A DNA stretch of 64,000 bases from positions 5,944,501-6,008,500 of the forward strand of contig CAMQGK010000604.1 in NCBI GenBank assembly GCA_947000775.1. Reading direction: 5' to 3'. The notes under the pieces are model-generated. The model was given only the letters and a program-made list of their open reading frames with translations. It was not told where the DNA came from and made no database searches. The first letter of the stretch is position 1. Every line of letters starts with the position of its first letter. This document shows positions 23,001 to 36,935 of the stretch, one piece after another. Source of the DNA: Pterois miles (taxonomy: Eukaryota > Chordata > Actinopteri > Perciformes > Scorpaenidae). The translations under genes were made by a program, and so were the position numbers.

Positions 23001-24589
23001 AAAAGTTATAAAATTGTATATCCCAAAATCAAAGTACAGTATTTTGAATTTTTCTTTTAAGTCATGTTCTGGTACTTTAAAGAAAAAGTCATACTGTATG
23101 TTGATTAAAAAAAAAATTATAGTACAGTATGTTGAAAAAATGAAAAGTTCATAGAATAGTGTGTCAAAATGTCATAGTATTGTTTTTCAAAATAGTAAAA
23201 ATTAATAATATGGTATGCCATACTTTTAAAGTATAGTATTTTGAAAAACCGTCACAGTATAGTATATCAAAACAAGTCATGGTATAGTATGTTGAAAAAG
23301 ATTAAAAAAAAAAAAAAGTCATAGTATAGTGTGTCAATAAAAGTCATAGTATAATTTGTCAACAAAAATTCAAAAAGTCATAATATAGTATCTTAAGAAA
23401 AAAAAGCCATAGTATATTAAGTTAAAAAAAATCACAACATAGTATGTCAGAAAAATGATAAAATTCATAGTACAGTATATTGAAATAATAAAAAGTCATA
23501 GTATAGTATGTTGAGATAAGAAAAAGTCATAGTATAGCATGCCAGTAAAAAGTCATAGTATAGTATGTTGAGATGAGAAAAAGGCATAGTATAGTATGCC
23601 AATAAAAAGTCATAGTATATGAGATAAGAAAAAGTCGTATGTCGAAAAAAGTCATTGTGTAGTATATAAAAACAAATCATGATATACTATCCTGAAAATA
23701 TAAAAAAGCCATTGTATAGTTAGTATAGTGTGTCAATGACAGTCAAGGTATAGTATGTTGAAAAGAGTAGTAGTATAGTATGTTGATAAAAATTCATTGT
23801 TGTCATTGTTAGTGTGTTGAAAAATAAAAAAAAAAATCATATTTTAGTTTAATAAAAAGTCATAGTATAGTGTATTGAAAATAAAGAATGTAAGAGAGTA
23901 GTGTCAAATAAAAGTCATTATACTATATAAAAAAATCAGTATAGTATGTTAAAATGTTTGTTGTTGAAAGTTTGGTATGTTGACAAAATGTCATAGTACA
24001 GTCTGTCAAAAAATAAGTCAGTGTATTATGCTGGGAGAAAAAAGTATAGTTTTCCAAAAAAGTTATAGGATTGTATGTTGAAAAAGATTTCATATTACAT
24101 TTTTTTGAAAAACTGGATAGTATGTTGACCAAATAAGTCATAATATAATGTCAAAAAAATAGTAGTAATAGTATATATAATAGTAGTAACAGTAACATAG
24201 TCTAGTTTGTCGAATAGTCATTGTATAGTATATTGAAAAAAAAACATTATAGAAAAGTATGTCGAAAAAAGTCATAGTATACTATGTTAAAAAAATTTTG
24301 CATGTCAAAAAGGATCTCAAGAAATGTTTAAAAAGTCGTGATATAGTATGTTGAAAAAAAAGTCATAGTATCCTATGTTGAAAAAAATGTCATTGTACAT
24401 AGTGTCAAAACATTTTAAAATGTCATAGTATAGTTTATAAAAAAGTCATAGTATAGTCTGTTGAACAAATGAAAGGTTTCATATTTTAGTTTATTGAAAA
24501 TGTCATAGTACAGTATGTTGAAAAAAGTCATTGGATAGTATGTCGAAAAAATAATTCATAGTATAATGTCAAAAAATAAGTCATAGTAT

Positions 24590-27500
24590 AGTGTGTTGAG
24601 ATAAAGAGTCATAGTATAGTATGTCAACAAAGTCATAACATAGTATGTTGAGATAATAAAAAGTCAGTATAGTATGTTGAGACAATAAAAAGTCATAGTA
24701 TAGTATGTTGAGATGATAAAAAGTCATAGTATAGCATGTTGAGATGATAAAAAGTCATATAATAGTATGTTGAGATAATAAAAAGTCATAGTGTAGTATG
24801 TTGAGATAATAAAAAATCATAGTATAGTATGTTGAGATAATAAAAAGTCATATTATAGTATGTTGAGATGATAAAAAGTCATAGTATAGTATGTCAATAA
24901 AAAGTCATAGTATAGCATGTTGAGATAATAAAAAGTCATAGCATAGTATGTTGAGATAACAAAAAGTCATAGTATAGTATGTCAATAAAAAGTCATAGTA
25001 TAGTAGGTCAACAAAAAGTCATAGTATAGTATGTTGAGATAATAAAAAGTCATTGTATAGTATGTCAATAAAAAGTCATAGTATAGTATGTTGAGATAAT
25101 AAAAAGTCATAGTGTAGTATGTAAATAAAAAGTCATAGTATAGTATGTAAATAAAAAGTCATAGTATAGTATGTTGAGATAAAAAGTCAGTATAGTATGT
25201 TGAGATAAAAAGTCATAGTATAGTATGTCAATAAAAAGTCATAGCACAGTATGTCAACAAAAAGTCATAGTATAGTGTGTTGAGGTAATAAAAGTCATAG
25301 TATAGTATGTTCAGATAATAAAAAGTCATGAAAGTATAGTATTTTTAGATAATAAAAAGTCATAGTATAGTATGTTGAGATAATAAAAGTCATAGTATAG
25401 TATGTCAATAAAAAGTCATAGTATAGCATGTTGAGATAAGAAAAAGTCATAGTATAATATGTTTGGATCATAAAAAGTCATAGTATAGTATGTTGAAATA
25501 ACAAAGAGTCATAGTATAGTATCTTGACATAATAAAAAGTCATAGTATAGTATGTCAATAAAAAGTCATAGTATGGTCTGTTGAGATAAGAAAAAGTCAT
25601 AGTATAATATGTTTGGATCATAAAAAGTCATAGTATAGTATGTTGAGATAAGAAAGAGTCATAGTATAGCATGTTGAGATGAAAAAGTCATAGTATAGTA
25701 TGTTGAGATAAGAAAGAGTCATAGTATAGTATGTTGAGATAATAAAAAGTCATAGTATAGTATGCAAATAAAAAGTCATAGTATAGTATGTTGAGATAAT
25801 AAAAAGTCATAGTATAGTATGTTGAGATAATAAAAGTCATAGTATAGTATGTCAATAAAAAGTCATAGTATAGCATGTTGAGATAAGAAAAAGTCATAGT
25901 ATAATATGTTTGGATCATAAAAAGTCATAGTATAGTATGTTGAAATAACAAAGAGTCATAGTATAGTATCTTGACATAATAAAAAGTCATAGTATAGTAT
26001 GTCAATAAAAAGTCATAGTATGGTCTGTTGAGATAAGAAAAAGTCATAGTATAATATGTTTGGATCATAAAAAGTCATAGTATAGTATGTTGAGATAAGA
26101 AAGAGTCATAGTATAGCATGTTGAGATGAAAAAGTCATAGTATAGTATGTTGAGATAAGAAAGTCATAGTATAGTATGTTGAGATAATAAAAAGTCATAG
26201 TATAGTATGCAAATAAAAAGTCATAGTATAGTATGTTGAGATAAAAAGTCAGTATAGTATGTTGAGATAAAAAGTCATAGTATAGTATGTCAATAAAAAG
26301 TCATAGCACAGTATGTCAACAAAAAGTCATAGTATAGTGTGTTGAGGTAATAAAAGTCAGAGTATAGTATGTTCAGATAATAAAAAGTCATGGTATAGTA
26401 TGTCAATAAAAATCAGAGTATAGTATGTTGAGATAATAAAAAGTCATACGATAGTATGTTAAGATAATAAAAAGTCAGTATAGTATTTTTAGATAATAAA
26501 AAGTCATAGTATAGTATGTTGAGATAATAAAAGTCATAGTATAGTATGTCAGTAAAAAGTCATAGTATAGTATGTTGAGATAATAAAAAGTCATAGTATA
26601 GTATGTCAATAAAAAGTCATATTATAGTTTGTTGAGATAATAAAAAGTCATATTATAGTTAGTTGAGATATAAAAATATTTATAGTATTAATAAAAATAT
26701 ATATAATGTGAGATAATAAAAAATAGATAGAGTGGATAAAAAAAGTCATAGTATAGTATGTCAATAAAAAGTCATAGTATAGTAGGTCAACAAAAAGTCA
26801 TAGTATAGTATGTTGAGATAAAATGTCATAGTATAGTATGTCACTAAAAAGTCATAGTATAGCATGTTGAGATAAGAAAAAGTCATAGTATAGCATGTTG
26901 AGTTAATAAAAAGTCATACTATAGTATGTTGAGATAAGAAAGAGTCATAGTATAGTATGTTGAGATAATAAAAAGTCATAGTATAGTATGTCAATAAAAA
27001 GTCATAGTATAGCATGTTGAGATAAAAAAAGTTATAGTATAGTATGTCACTAAAAAGTCATAGTATAGCATTTTGAGATAAGAAAAAGTCATAGTATAGC
27101 ATGTTGAGATAATAAAAAGTCATACTATAGTATGTTGAGATAAGAAAGAGTCATAGTATAGTATGTTGAGATAATAAAAAGTCATAGTATAGTATGTCAA
27201 TAAAAAGTTATAGTATAGCATGTTGAGATAAAAAAAAGTTATAGTATAGTATGTCAATAAAAAGTCATAGTATAGCATGTCAACAAAAAGTCATAGTATA
27301 GTGTGTTGAGATAATAAAAGTCATAGTATAGTATGTTGAGATAATAAAAAGTCATAGTATAGTATGTCAATAAAAATCAGAGTACAGTATGTTGAGATAA
27401 TAAAAAGTCATACTATAGTATGTTAAGATAATAAAAAGTCAGTATAGTATTTTTAGATAATAAAAAGTCATAGTATAGTATGTTGAGATAATAAAAGTCA

Positions 27501-30500
27501 TAGTATAGTATGTCAGTAAAAAGTCATAGTATAGTATGTTGAGATAATAAAAAGTCATAGTATAGTATGTCAATAAAAAGTCATATTATAGTTTGTTGAG
27601 ATAATAAAAAGTCATATTATAGTTAGTTGAGATGATAAAAAGTCATAGTATAGTATGTTGAGATTATAAAAAGTCATAGTATAGTATGTTGAGATAAAAT
27701 GTCATAATATAGTATGTCAATAAAAAGTCATAGTATAGCATGTTGACATAAGAAAAAGTCATAGTATAATATGTCAATAAAAAGTCATAGTATAGTATAT
27801 TGAGATAAGAAAAAGTCATAGTATAGCATGCTGAGATACTAAAAAGTCATAGTATAGTATGTTGAGATAAGAAAGAGTCATAGTATAGTATGTTGAGGTA
27901 ATAAAAAGTCATAGTATAATATGTCAATAAAAAGTCATAGTATAGCATGTTTAGATAAAAAAAGTCATAGTATAGTATGCAAATAAAAAGTCATAGTATA
28001 GTATGTTGAAATAAGTCATAGTATAGTATGTCAATAAAAAGTCATAGTATAGCATGTTGAGATAAAAAAGTCATAGTATAGTATGCAAATAAAAAGTCAT
28101 AGTATAGTATGTTGAAATAAGAAAGTCATAGTATAGTATGTCAATAAAAAGTCATAGTATAGCATGTTGAGATAAAAAAGTATAGTATAGTATGCAAATA
28201 AAAAGTATAGTATAGTATGTGAAATAAGAACGTCATAGTATAGTATGTCATAAGTCTAGTATAGCATGTTGAGATAAATAAAGTCATAGTATAGTATGTC
28301 AATAAAAAGTCATAGCATAGTATGTTGAGATAAGAAAGAGTCATAGTATAGCATGTTGAGATAATAAAAAGTCATAGTATAGTATGTCAATAAAAAGTCA
28401 TAGTATAGTATGTTAAGATAATAAAAAGTCATAGTATAGCATGTTGAGATTATAAAAAGTCATAGTATAGTATGTTGAGATTATAAAGTCATAGTATAGT
28501 ATGTTGAGATAAAATGTCATAGTATAGTATGTTGAGATAAAATATCATAGTATAGTATGTCACTAAAAAGTCATAGTATAGCATGTTGAGATAAGAAAAA
28601 GTCATAGTATAGCATGTTGAGATAATAAAAAAGTCATACTATAGTATGTTGAGATAAGAAAGAGTCATAGTATAGCATGTTGAGATAAAAAAAAGTTATA
28701 GTATAGTATGCCACTAAAAAGTCATAGTATAGCATATTGAGATAAGAAAAAGTCATAGTATAGCATGTTGAGATAATAAAAAGTCATACTATAGTATGTT
28801 GAGATAAGAAAGAGTCATAGTATAGTATGATGAGATAATAAAAAGTCATAGTATAGTATGTCAATAAAAAGTCATAGTATAGCATGTTGAGATAAAAAGT
28901 TATAGTAAAGTATGTCAATAAAAAGTCATAGTATAGCGTGTTGAGATAATAAAAAGTCATAGTATAATATGTTTAGATGTTAAAAATTCATAGTATAGTA
29001 TGTTGAGATAATAAAAAGTCATAGTATAGTATGTCAATAAAAAGTCATAGTATAGTATGTTCAGATAAGAAAAAGTCATAGTATAGTATGTTGAGATAAT
29101 AAAAAGTCATACTATAGTATGTTGAGATAAGAAAGAGTCATAGTATATTATGTTGAGATAATAAAAAGTCATAGTATAGTATGTCAATAAAAAGTCATAG
29201 TATAGTATGTTGAGATAAAAAAAAGTTATAGTATAGTATGTCAATAAAAAGTCATAGTATAGTATATTGAGAAAAAAAAAGTCATAGTATAATATGTTTA
29301 GATAATAAAAACTGTCATAGTATAGTATGTCATGCAAAAAGTCATAGTATAGTATGTTGAGATAATAAAAAGTCATAGTATAATATGTTTAGATAATAAA
29401 AAGTAATATAAAAAGTCATAGTATAGTATGTTGAGATAAGAAAGAGTCATAGTATAGTATGTTGAGATAATAAAAAGTCATAGTATAGTATGTCAATAAA
29501 AAGTCATAGTATAGTATGTTGAGATAAGAAAAAGTCATAGTATAGTATGTTGAGATATTAAAAAGTCATAGTATAGTATGTTGAGATTATAAAAAGTAAT
29601 AGTATAGTATGTTGAGATAAAAAATGTCATAGTATAGTATGTCAATAAAAAGTCATAGTATAGCATGTTGAGATACTAAAAAGTCATAGTATAGTATGTT
29701 GAGATAATAAAAAGTCATAGTATAGTATGTTGAGATTATAAAAAGTCATAGTATAGCATGTTGAGATAATAAAAAGTCATAGTATAATATGTTTAGATGT
29801 TAAAAATTCATAGTATAGTATGTTGAGATAAGAAAAGTCATAGTATAGTATGTTGAGATAATAAAAAGTCATAGTATAGTATGTTGAGATAATAAAAAGT
29901 CATAGTATAGTATGTTGAGATAAGAAAAAGTCATAGTATAGTATGTTGAGATAATAAAAAGTCATAGTATAGTATGCTGAGATTACAAAAAGTAATAGTA
30001 TAGTATGTTGAGATAAAATGTCATAGTATAGTATGTCAATAAAAAGTCATAGTATAGCATGTTGAGATAATAAAAAGTCATAGTATAGTATGTTGAGATA
30101 ATAAAAAGTCATAGTATAGTATGTTGAGATTATAAAAAGTCATAGTATAGCATGTTGAGATAATAAAAAGTCATAGTATAGTATGTCAATAAAAAGTCAT
30201 AGTATAGTATGTTGAGATTATAAAAAGTCATAGTATAGTATTTCAGATAAAAAGTCATAGTATAGTATGTTGAGATAATAAAAAGTCATAGTATAGTATG
30301 TTGAGATAATAAAAAGTCATAGTATAATATGTTTGGATCATAAAAAGTCATAGTATAGTATGTTGAAATAAAAAAGTCATAGTATAGTATCTTGAGATAA
30401 TAAAAAGTCATAGTATAGTATGTCAATAAAAAGTCATAGTATAGCATGTTGAGATAAGAAAAAGTCATAGTATAATATGTTTGGATCATAAAAAGTCATA

Positions 30501-33500
30501 GTATAGTATGTTGAAATAACAAAGAGTCATAGTATAGTATCTTGACATAATAAAAAGTCATAGTATAGTATGTCAATAAAAAGTCATAGTATGGTCTGTT
30601 GAGATAAGAAAAAGTCATAGTATAATATGTTTGGATCATAAAAAGTCATAGTATAGTATGTTGAGATAAGAAAGAGTCATAGTATAGCATGTTGAGATAG
30701 AAAAAGTCATAGTATAGTATGTTGAGATAAGAAAGAGTCATAGTATAGTATGTTGAGATAATAAAAAGTCATAGTATAGTATGCAAATAAAAAGTCATAG
30801 TATAGTATGTTGAGATAAGAAAGAGTCATAGTATAGTATGTTGAGATAATAAAGTCATAGTATAGTATGTCAATAAAAAGTCATAGTATAGTATGTTGAG
30901 ATAATAAAAAGTCATAGTATAGCATGTTGAGATTATAAAAAGTCATAGTATAGTATGTTGAGATTATAAAGTCATAGTATAGTATGTTGAGATAAAATGT
31001 CATAGTATAGTATGTCACTAAAAAGTCATAGTATAGTATGTTGAGATCAAGAAAAAGTCATAGTATAGTATTATGTTGAGATAAGAAAGAGTCATAGTAT
31101 AGTATGTTGAGATAATAAAAAGTCATAGTATAGTATGTCAATAAAAAGTCATAGTATAGTTTGTTGAGATAATAAAAAGTCATATTATAGTATGTCAATA
31201 AAAAGGCATAGTATAGTATGTTGAGGTAATAAAAAGTCATAGTATAGCATGTTGAGATAATAAAAAGTCATATTATAGTATGTCAATAAAAAGTCATAGT
31301 ATAGCATGTTGAGATTATAAAAAGTCATAGTATAGTATGTTGAGATTATAAAAAGTCATAGTATAGTATGTTGAGATAAAATGTCATAGTATAGTATGTC
31401 ACTAAAAAGTCATAGTATAGCATGTTGAGACAAGAAAAAGTCATAGTATAGCATGTTTAGATAATAAAAAGTCATAGTATAGTATGTTGAGATAAGAAAG
31501 AGTCATAGTATAGTATGTCAATAAAAAGTCATAGTATAACATGTTGAGATAAAAAAGTCATAGTATAGTATGTCAATAAAAAGTCATAGTATAGCATGTT
31601 GAGATAAGAAAAAGTCAGTATAATATGTTTGGATCATAATAAGTCATAGTATAGCATGTTGAGATAAAAAAGTCATAGTATAGTATGTCAATAAAAAGTC
31701 ATAGTATGGTCTGTTGAGATAAGAAAAAGTCATAGTACAATATGTTTGGATCATAAAAAGTCATAGTATAGTATGTTGAGATAAGAAAGAGTCATAGTAT
31801 AGCATGTTGAGATAAAAAAGTCATAGTATAGTATGTTGAGATAATAAAAAGTCATAGTATAATATGTTTAGATCATAAAAAGTCATAGTATAGTATGTCA
31901 ATAAAAAGTCATAGTATGGTCTGTTGAGATAAGAAAAAGTCATAGTATAGTATGTTAATAAAAAGTCATAGTATAGTATGTTGAGATAAGAAAGAGTCAT
32001 TATAGCATGTTGAGATAATAAAAAGTCATAGTATAGTATGTCAATAAATAGTCATAGTATAGCATGTTGAGATAAGAAAAAGTCATAGTATAATATGTTT
32101 GGATAATAAAAAGTCGTAGTATAGTATGTTGAGATAAGAAAGAGTCATAGTATAGCATGTTGAAATAATAAAAAATCATAGTATAGTATGTTGAAAAAAT
32201 AAAGTCATAGAACAGTATGTCAATAAAAACTGATAGTATAGTATGTTGAGATGATAAAAACTCAGAGTATAGTGTGTTGAGATAATAAAAAGTCATAGTA
32301 TAGTATGTCAACGAAAATCATAGTACAGTATGTTGAAATAATAAAAAGTCATAGTATGTTAAGATAATAAAAAGTCATAGTATGGTATGTCAACAAAAAT
32401 CATAGTACAGTATGTTGATATAATAAAAAGTAATAGTATAGTATGTCAATAAAAACTCATAGTATAGTATGTTGAGATAATAAAAAGTCATAGTATAGTG
32501 TGTTGAGATAATAAAAAGTCATAGTATAGTATGTCAATAAAAAGTCATAGTATAGTATGTTGAGATAAGAAAGAGTCATAGTATAGTATGTTGAGATAAT
32601 AAAAAGTCATAGTATAGTATGTCAATAAAAAGTCATAGTATAGTTTGTTGAGATAATAAAAAGTCATATTATAGTATGTCAATAAAAAGGCATAGTATAG
32701 TATGTTGAGGTAATAAAAAGTCATAGTATAGCATGTTGAGATAATAAAAAGTCATATTATAGTATGTCAATAAAAAGTCATAGTATAGCATGTTGAGATT
32801 ATAAAAAGTCATAGTATAGTATGTTGAGATTATAAAAAGTCATAGTATAGTATGTTGAGATAAGAAAAAGTCATAGTATAGCATGTTGAGATAATAAAAA
32901 GTCATAGTATAGTATGTTGAGATAATAAAAAGTCATAGTATAGTATGCTGAGATTATAAAAAGTAATAGTATAGTATGTTGAGATAAAATGTCATAGTAT
33001 AGTATGTCAATAAAAAGTCATAGTATAGCATGTTGAGATAATAAAAAGTCATAGTATAGTATGTTGAGATAATAAAAAGTCATAGTATAGTATGTTGAGA
33101 TTATAAAAAGTCATAGTATAGCATGTTGAGATTATAAAAAGTCATAGTATAGTATGTCAATAAAAAGTCATAGTATAGTATGTTGAGATGATAAAAAGTC
33201 ATAGTATAGTATGTTGAGATAAAATGTCATAGTATAGTATTTCAATAAAAAGTCATAGTATAGCATGTTGAGATAAAAAAAAGTCATAGTATAGTATGTC
33301 AATAAAAAGTCATAGTATAGCATGTCGAGATAAGAAAAAGTCATAGTATAATATGTTTGGATCATAAAAAGTCATAGTATAGTATGTTGAAATAACAAAG
33401 AGTCATAGTATAGTATCTTGAGATAATAAAAAGTCATAGTATAGTATGTCAATAAAAAGTCATAGTATGTGTCTGTTGAGATAAGAAAAAGTCATAGTAT

Positions 33501-36000
33501 AATATGTTTGGATCATAAAAAGTCATAGTATAGTATGTTGAGATAAGAAAGAGTCATAGTATAGTATGTTGAGATAAAAAAGTCATAGTATAGTATGTTG
33601 AGATAAGAAAGAGTCATAGTATAGTATGTTGAGATAATAAAAAGTCATATTATAGTATGTCAATAAAAAGGCATAGTATAGTATGTTGAGGTAATAAAAA
33701 GTCATAGTATAGCATGTTGAGATAATAAAAAGTCATATTATAGTATGTCAATAAAAAGTCATAGTATAGCATGTTGAGATTATAAAAAGTCATAGTATAG
33801 TATGTTGAGATTATAAAAAGTATCGTATAGTATGTTGAGATAAAATGTATAGTATAGCATGTCATAAAGTATATATAGCATGTTGAGACAAGAAAACGTA
33901 TAGTATAGCATGTTTAGATAATAAAAAGTCATAGTATAGTATGTTGAGATAAGAAAGAGTCATAGTATAGTATGTCAATAAAAAGTATAGTATAACATGT
34001 TTGATAAAAAAAAGTATAGTATAGTATGTCAATAAAAAGTATAGTATAGCATTTGAGATAATAAAAAGTCAGTATAATATTTTGATATAATAAGTCATAG
34101 TATAGCATGTTGAGATAAAAAAGTATAGTATAGTATGTCAATAAAAAGTCATAGTATGGTTATTGAGATAAGAAAAAGTATAGTATAATATGTTTGATAT
34201 AAAAAGTCATAGTATAGTATGTTGAGATAAGAAAGAGTATAGTATAGCATTTGAGATAAAAAAATCATAGTATAGTATGTTGAGATAATAAAAAGTAAGT
34301 ATAATATGTTTGATATAAAAAGTCATCGTATAGTATGTCAATAAAAAGTCATAGTATGGTCTGTTGAGATAAGAAAAAGTAAGTATAGTATGTTAATAAA
34401 AGTAGTATAGTATGTTGATAAGAAGGTTATAATTAGATAATAAAGTCATAGTATAGTATGTATAAATAGTAGTATATTAATAAGAAGAAGTAATATATAA
34501 AAAAAGTAGTATAGTATGTTGAATAAGAAAGAGTATAGTATAGCATTTAAATATAAAAATAGTATTTGAAAAAATAAAGTAGAACAGTATGTCAATAAAA
34601 ACTGATAGTATAGTATGAATATAAAAAAGAGTATAGTGTGTTGAGATAATAAAAACATATGTAACGAAAATATAGTACAGTATGTTAAATAATAAAAAGT
34701 ATAGTATGTTAAGATAATAAAAAGTATAGTATGGTATGTCAAAAAAATCATAGTATAGTATGTCAATAAAAAGTATAGTATAGTATGTGATAATATAAGA
34801 TATATGTTGAAAGTATACATTTATTGTGAATAGTATAATATAATGTAAAAAATAGTAGTATAGTATAATAGTATTAAAGTAAATAGTATAGTATTAGAAT
34901 AGTATAGTATAGTTTTAAAAAAGTATAGTATAGTTTTAAAAACAAAAAATAGAAAAAGTAAGTATAATTTAAATAATTTAAAAATTGAATAGTATAAAGT
35001 AAGTATATGAAATGTGAGTTAGTAGTATATTAAATGGTATGTATTGTAATGTAGAGTGAATAAAAGTAGTATAATTAAAAATAAGTTAGTATAGTGTTTA
35101 TATAAAAGTATATAGTATTAAAAATAAGCATAGTATTTAATAATAAAGTTATATTTTGTAGTAGTAAGTCATATAAGTAGAAGTATGTCATGAAAAGGGA
35201 GTGAGTATGTAAAAAAGAAGTAGTAGGATTATAGGAGGAAAAAGTCATAGTATAGTATGTTGAGATAATAAAAAGTCATAGTATAGTATGTCAAAAAAGT
35301 ATAGTATAGTATGTCAATAAAAGTCATAGTATAATATGTTTAGATAATAAAAAGTCATAGTATAGCATGTTGAGATAATAAAAAGTCATAGTATAGCATT
35401 TTGAGATAATAAAAAGTCATAGTATAGTACATCAATAAAAAGTCATAGTATAGCATGTTGAGATAATAAAAAGTCATAGTATAGCATTTTGAGATAATAA
35501 AAAGTCATAGTATAGTACATCAATAAAAAGTCATAGTATAGCATGTTGAGATAATAAAAAGTCATAGTATAGCATGTTGAGATAAAAAGTCATAGTATAT
35601 GTTTAGATAATAAAAAGTCATAGTATAGTATGTTGAGATAATAAAAAGTCATAGTATAGCATGTTGAGATAATAAAAAGTCATAGTATAGCATGTTGAGA
35701 TAATAAAAAGGTCATAGTATAGTATGTTGAGATAATAAAAAACATAGTATAGTATGTTGAGATCATAAAAAGTCACTGTATAGTATGTCAAAAAGTCATA
35801 GTATAGCATGTTGAGATTATAAAAAGTCATTGTATAGTATGTCAATAAAAAGTCATAGTATAGCATGTTGAGATAATAAGTCATATTATCGTATGTTGAG
35901 ATAATAAAAAGTCATGGTATAATATGTTTAGATAATAAAAAGTCATTGTATAGTATGTTGAGATAATTAAGTCATAGTATATATATAGTCAAAAAGTCAT
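24590..36000. repeat. homogenised core of the minisatellite
   Basis: Unit-to-unit differences here are mostly single substitutions, such as GCATG for GTATG or TTTAGAT and TTTGGATCAT for TTGAGATAAT. Variant-bearing blocks recur far apart: the word TTGAAATAACAAAGAGTC appears at about 25,493, 25,940, 30,511 and 33,387, and the rare AAAAAGGCATAG variant at about 31,205, 32,689 and 33,670 with the same neighbours. The array therefore grew by duplicating multi-unit blocks, not only single units. Confidence 0.9.
33830..35230. other. deletion-riddled block, probable assembly error
   Basis: Up to about 34,760 this stretch follows 31,380-32,400 unit by unit, but with many small deletions, very often the C of GTCATAG (giving GTATAG) or a few bases of the linker. 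Substitutions are few. Clean units resume abruptly at about 35,235. Deletion-only decay with sharp edges is the signature of poorly polished long-read consensus rather than of natural divergence. Confidence 0.65.
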
Positions 36001-36409
36001 AATGTGGCATGTCAAAAAAGTCATAGTGTAGTATATCAAAATAAATCATGATACACTGCCGAAAAAAAAAAAAAGTCAGAGTAAAGCTAGTATAGTGTGT
36101 CAATGACAGTCAAGGTATAGTATTTCGAAAAGAGTAGATAGTATGTTGATAAAAAGTCATTGTTAATATGTCAAAAAACTATAAAAGTTATGGTATAATA
36201 TGTCAAAAAAGTCAAAAGGGTATGTAAAAAGTCAGTATAGTATGCTCAAGAAAAATTCAGTATACTATAAAAGTCAAAGTATAGTATGTTGAAAAAGCAA
36301 AAAATCGTAGTATAGTATGTTTAAAAATTGAAAAAAAATCCTAGTATATTGTGTTCAAAATATATATATAAAAAAAGTATAGTATGTCAAAAAAAAATCA
36401 TAGTACAGT

Positions 36410-36935
36410 ATGTGTTAATACCGTCAAAGTGACCTGTCTTGACCTGCGTGTTTGCCTCTGTCATTCCCCTGATTACCTGAGAGGGGAAGGATCAGGTGGC
36501 TCCTCCCCCCTCATTACGAGATTGGCCTCACCTGTTGGGAGCAGATATAAGCAGGGTATTCCAAGATGGCTGCTCTCTCTCTCCCTCCAGAAGGCTTTTT
36601 TGATATGCTCTTGAAGGAGCTGGGCATGACAAGAGGGGGCTTGTCTAATTGTGAACCTGAAATATAAAAATTTTATGTGAATGGGAGTAGTAGAGGTGTA
36701 TGGGGAGGCCCACAATGACACTTAAGTTCTACTGTGTATTGTGTTAAGTTGCAGATGAATGGTGATGGTGACCCCTCCCCTCATTTAGAGATTGGCCTCA
36801 ACTGTTGGGAGTAGATATAAGCAAGGTAATTCCAAGATGGCCTCTCTCTCTGGCTGGGGCCTTGCAGGCTTCCACGTTCCTCCTTTGTTATGCTCTTGAA
36901 TGAGCTGGATGTAATGTAAGTATAAAAAAAGTCAT
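36410..36935. other. non-satellite island with duplicated promoter-like module
   Basis: A GC-richer stretch inside the array, containing two copies of one module at about 36,501-36,625 and 36,771-36,910. Each copy has CTCATT, GAGATTGGCCTCA (first copy CGAGATTGGCCTCA), CTGTTGGGAG, a TATA-like AGATATAAGCA, then CCAAGATGGC (a YY1-like word), a CT-rich run, and TATGCTCTTGAA. The spacing of TATA and AAGATGG resembles a small promoter, perhaps from an LTR or other transposon. No coding frame of note is present, and the element family is not recognised. Confidence 0.5.

Noticed and set aside
23465..35884. Many minus-strand open frames of 60-124 codons with ...YYTMTFYYLNILYYDF... repeats
   Set aside because: They are translations of the minisatellite unit. 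Their phase changes with each 26 or 31 bp unit, and they have no start context, motif or conserved length.
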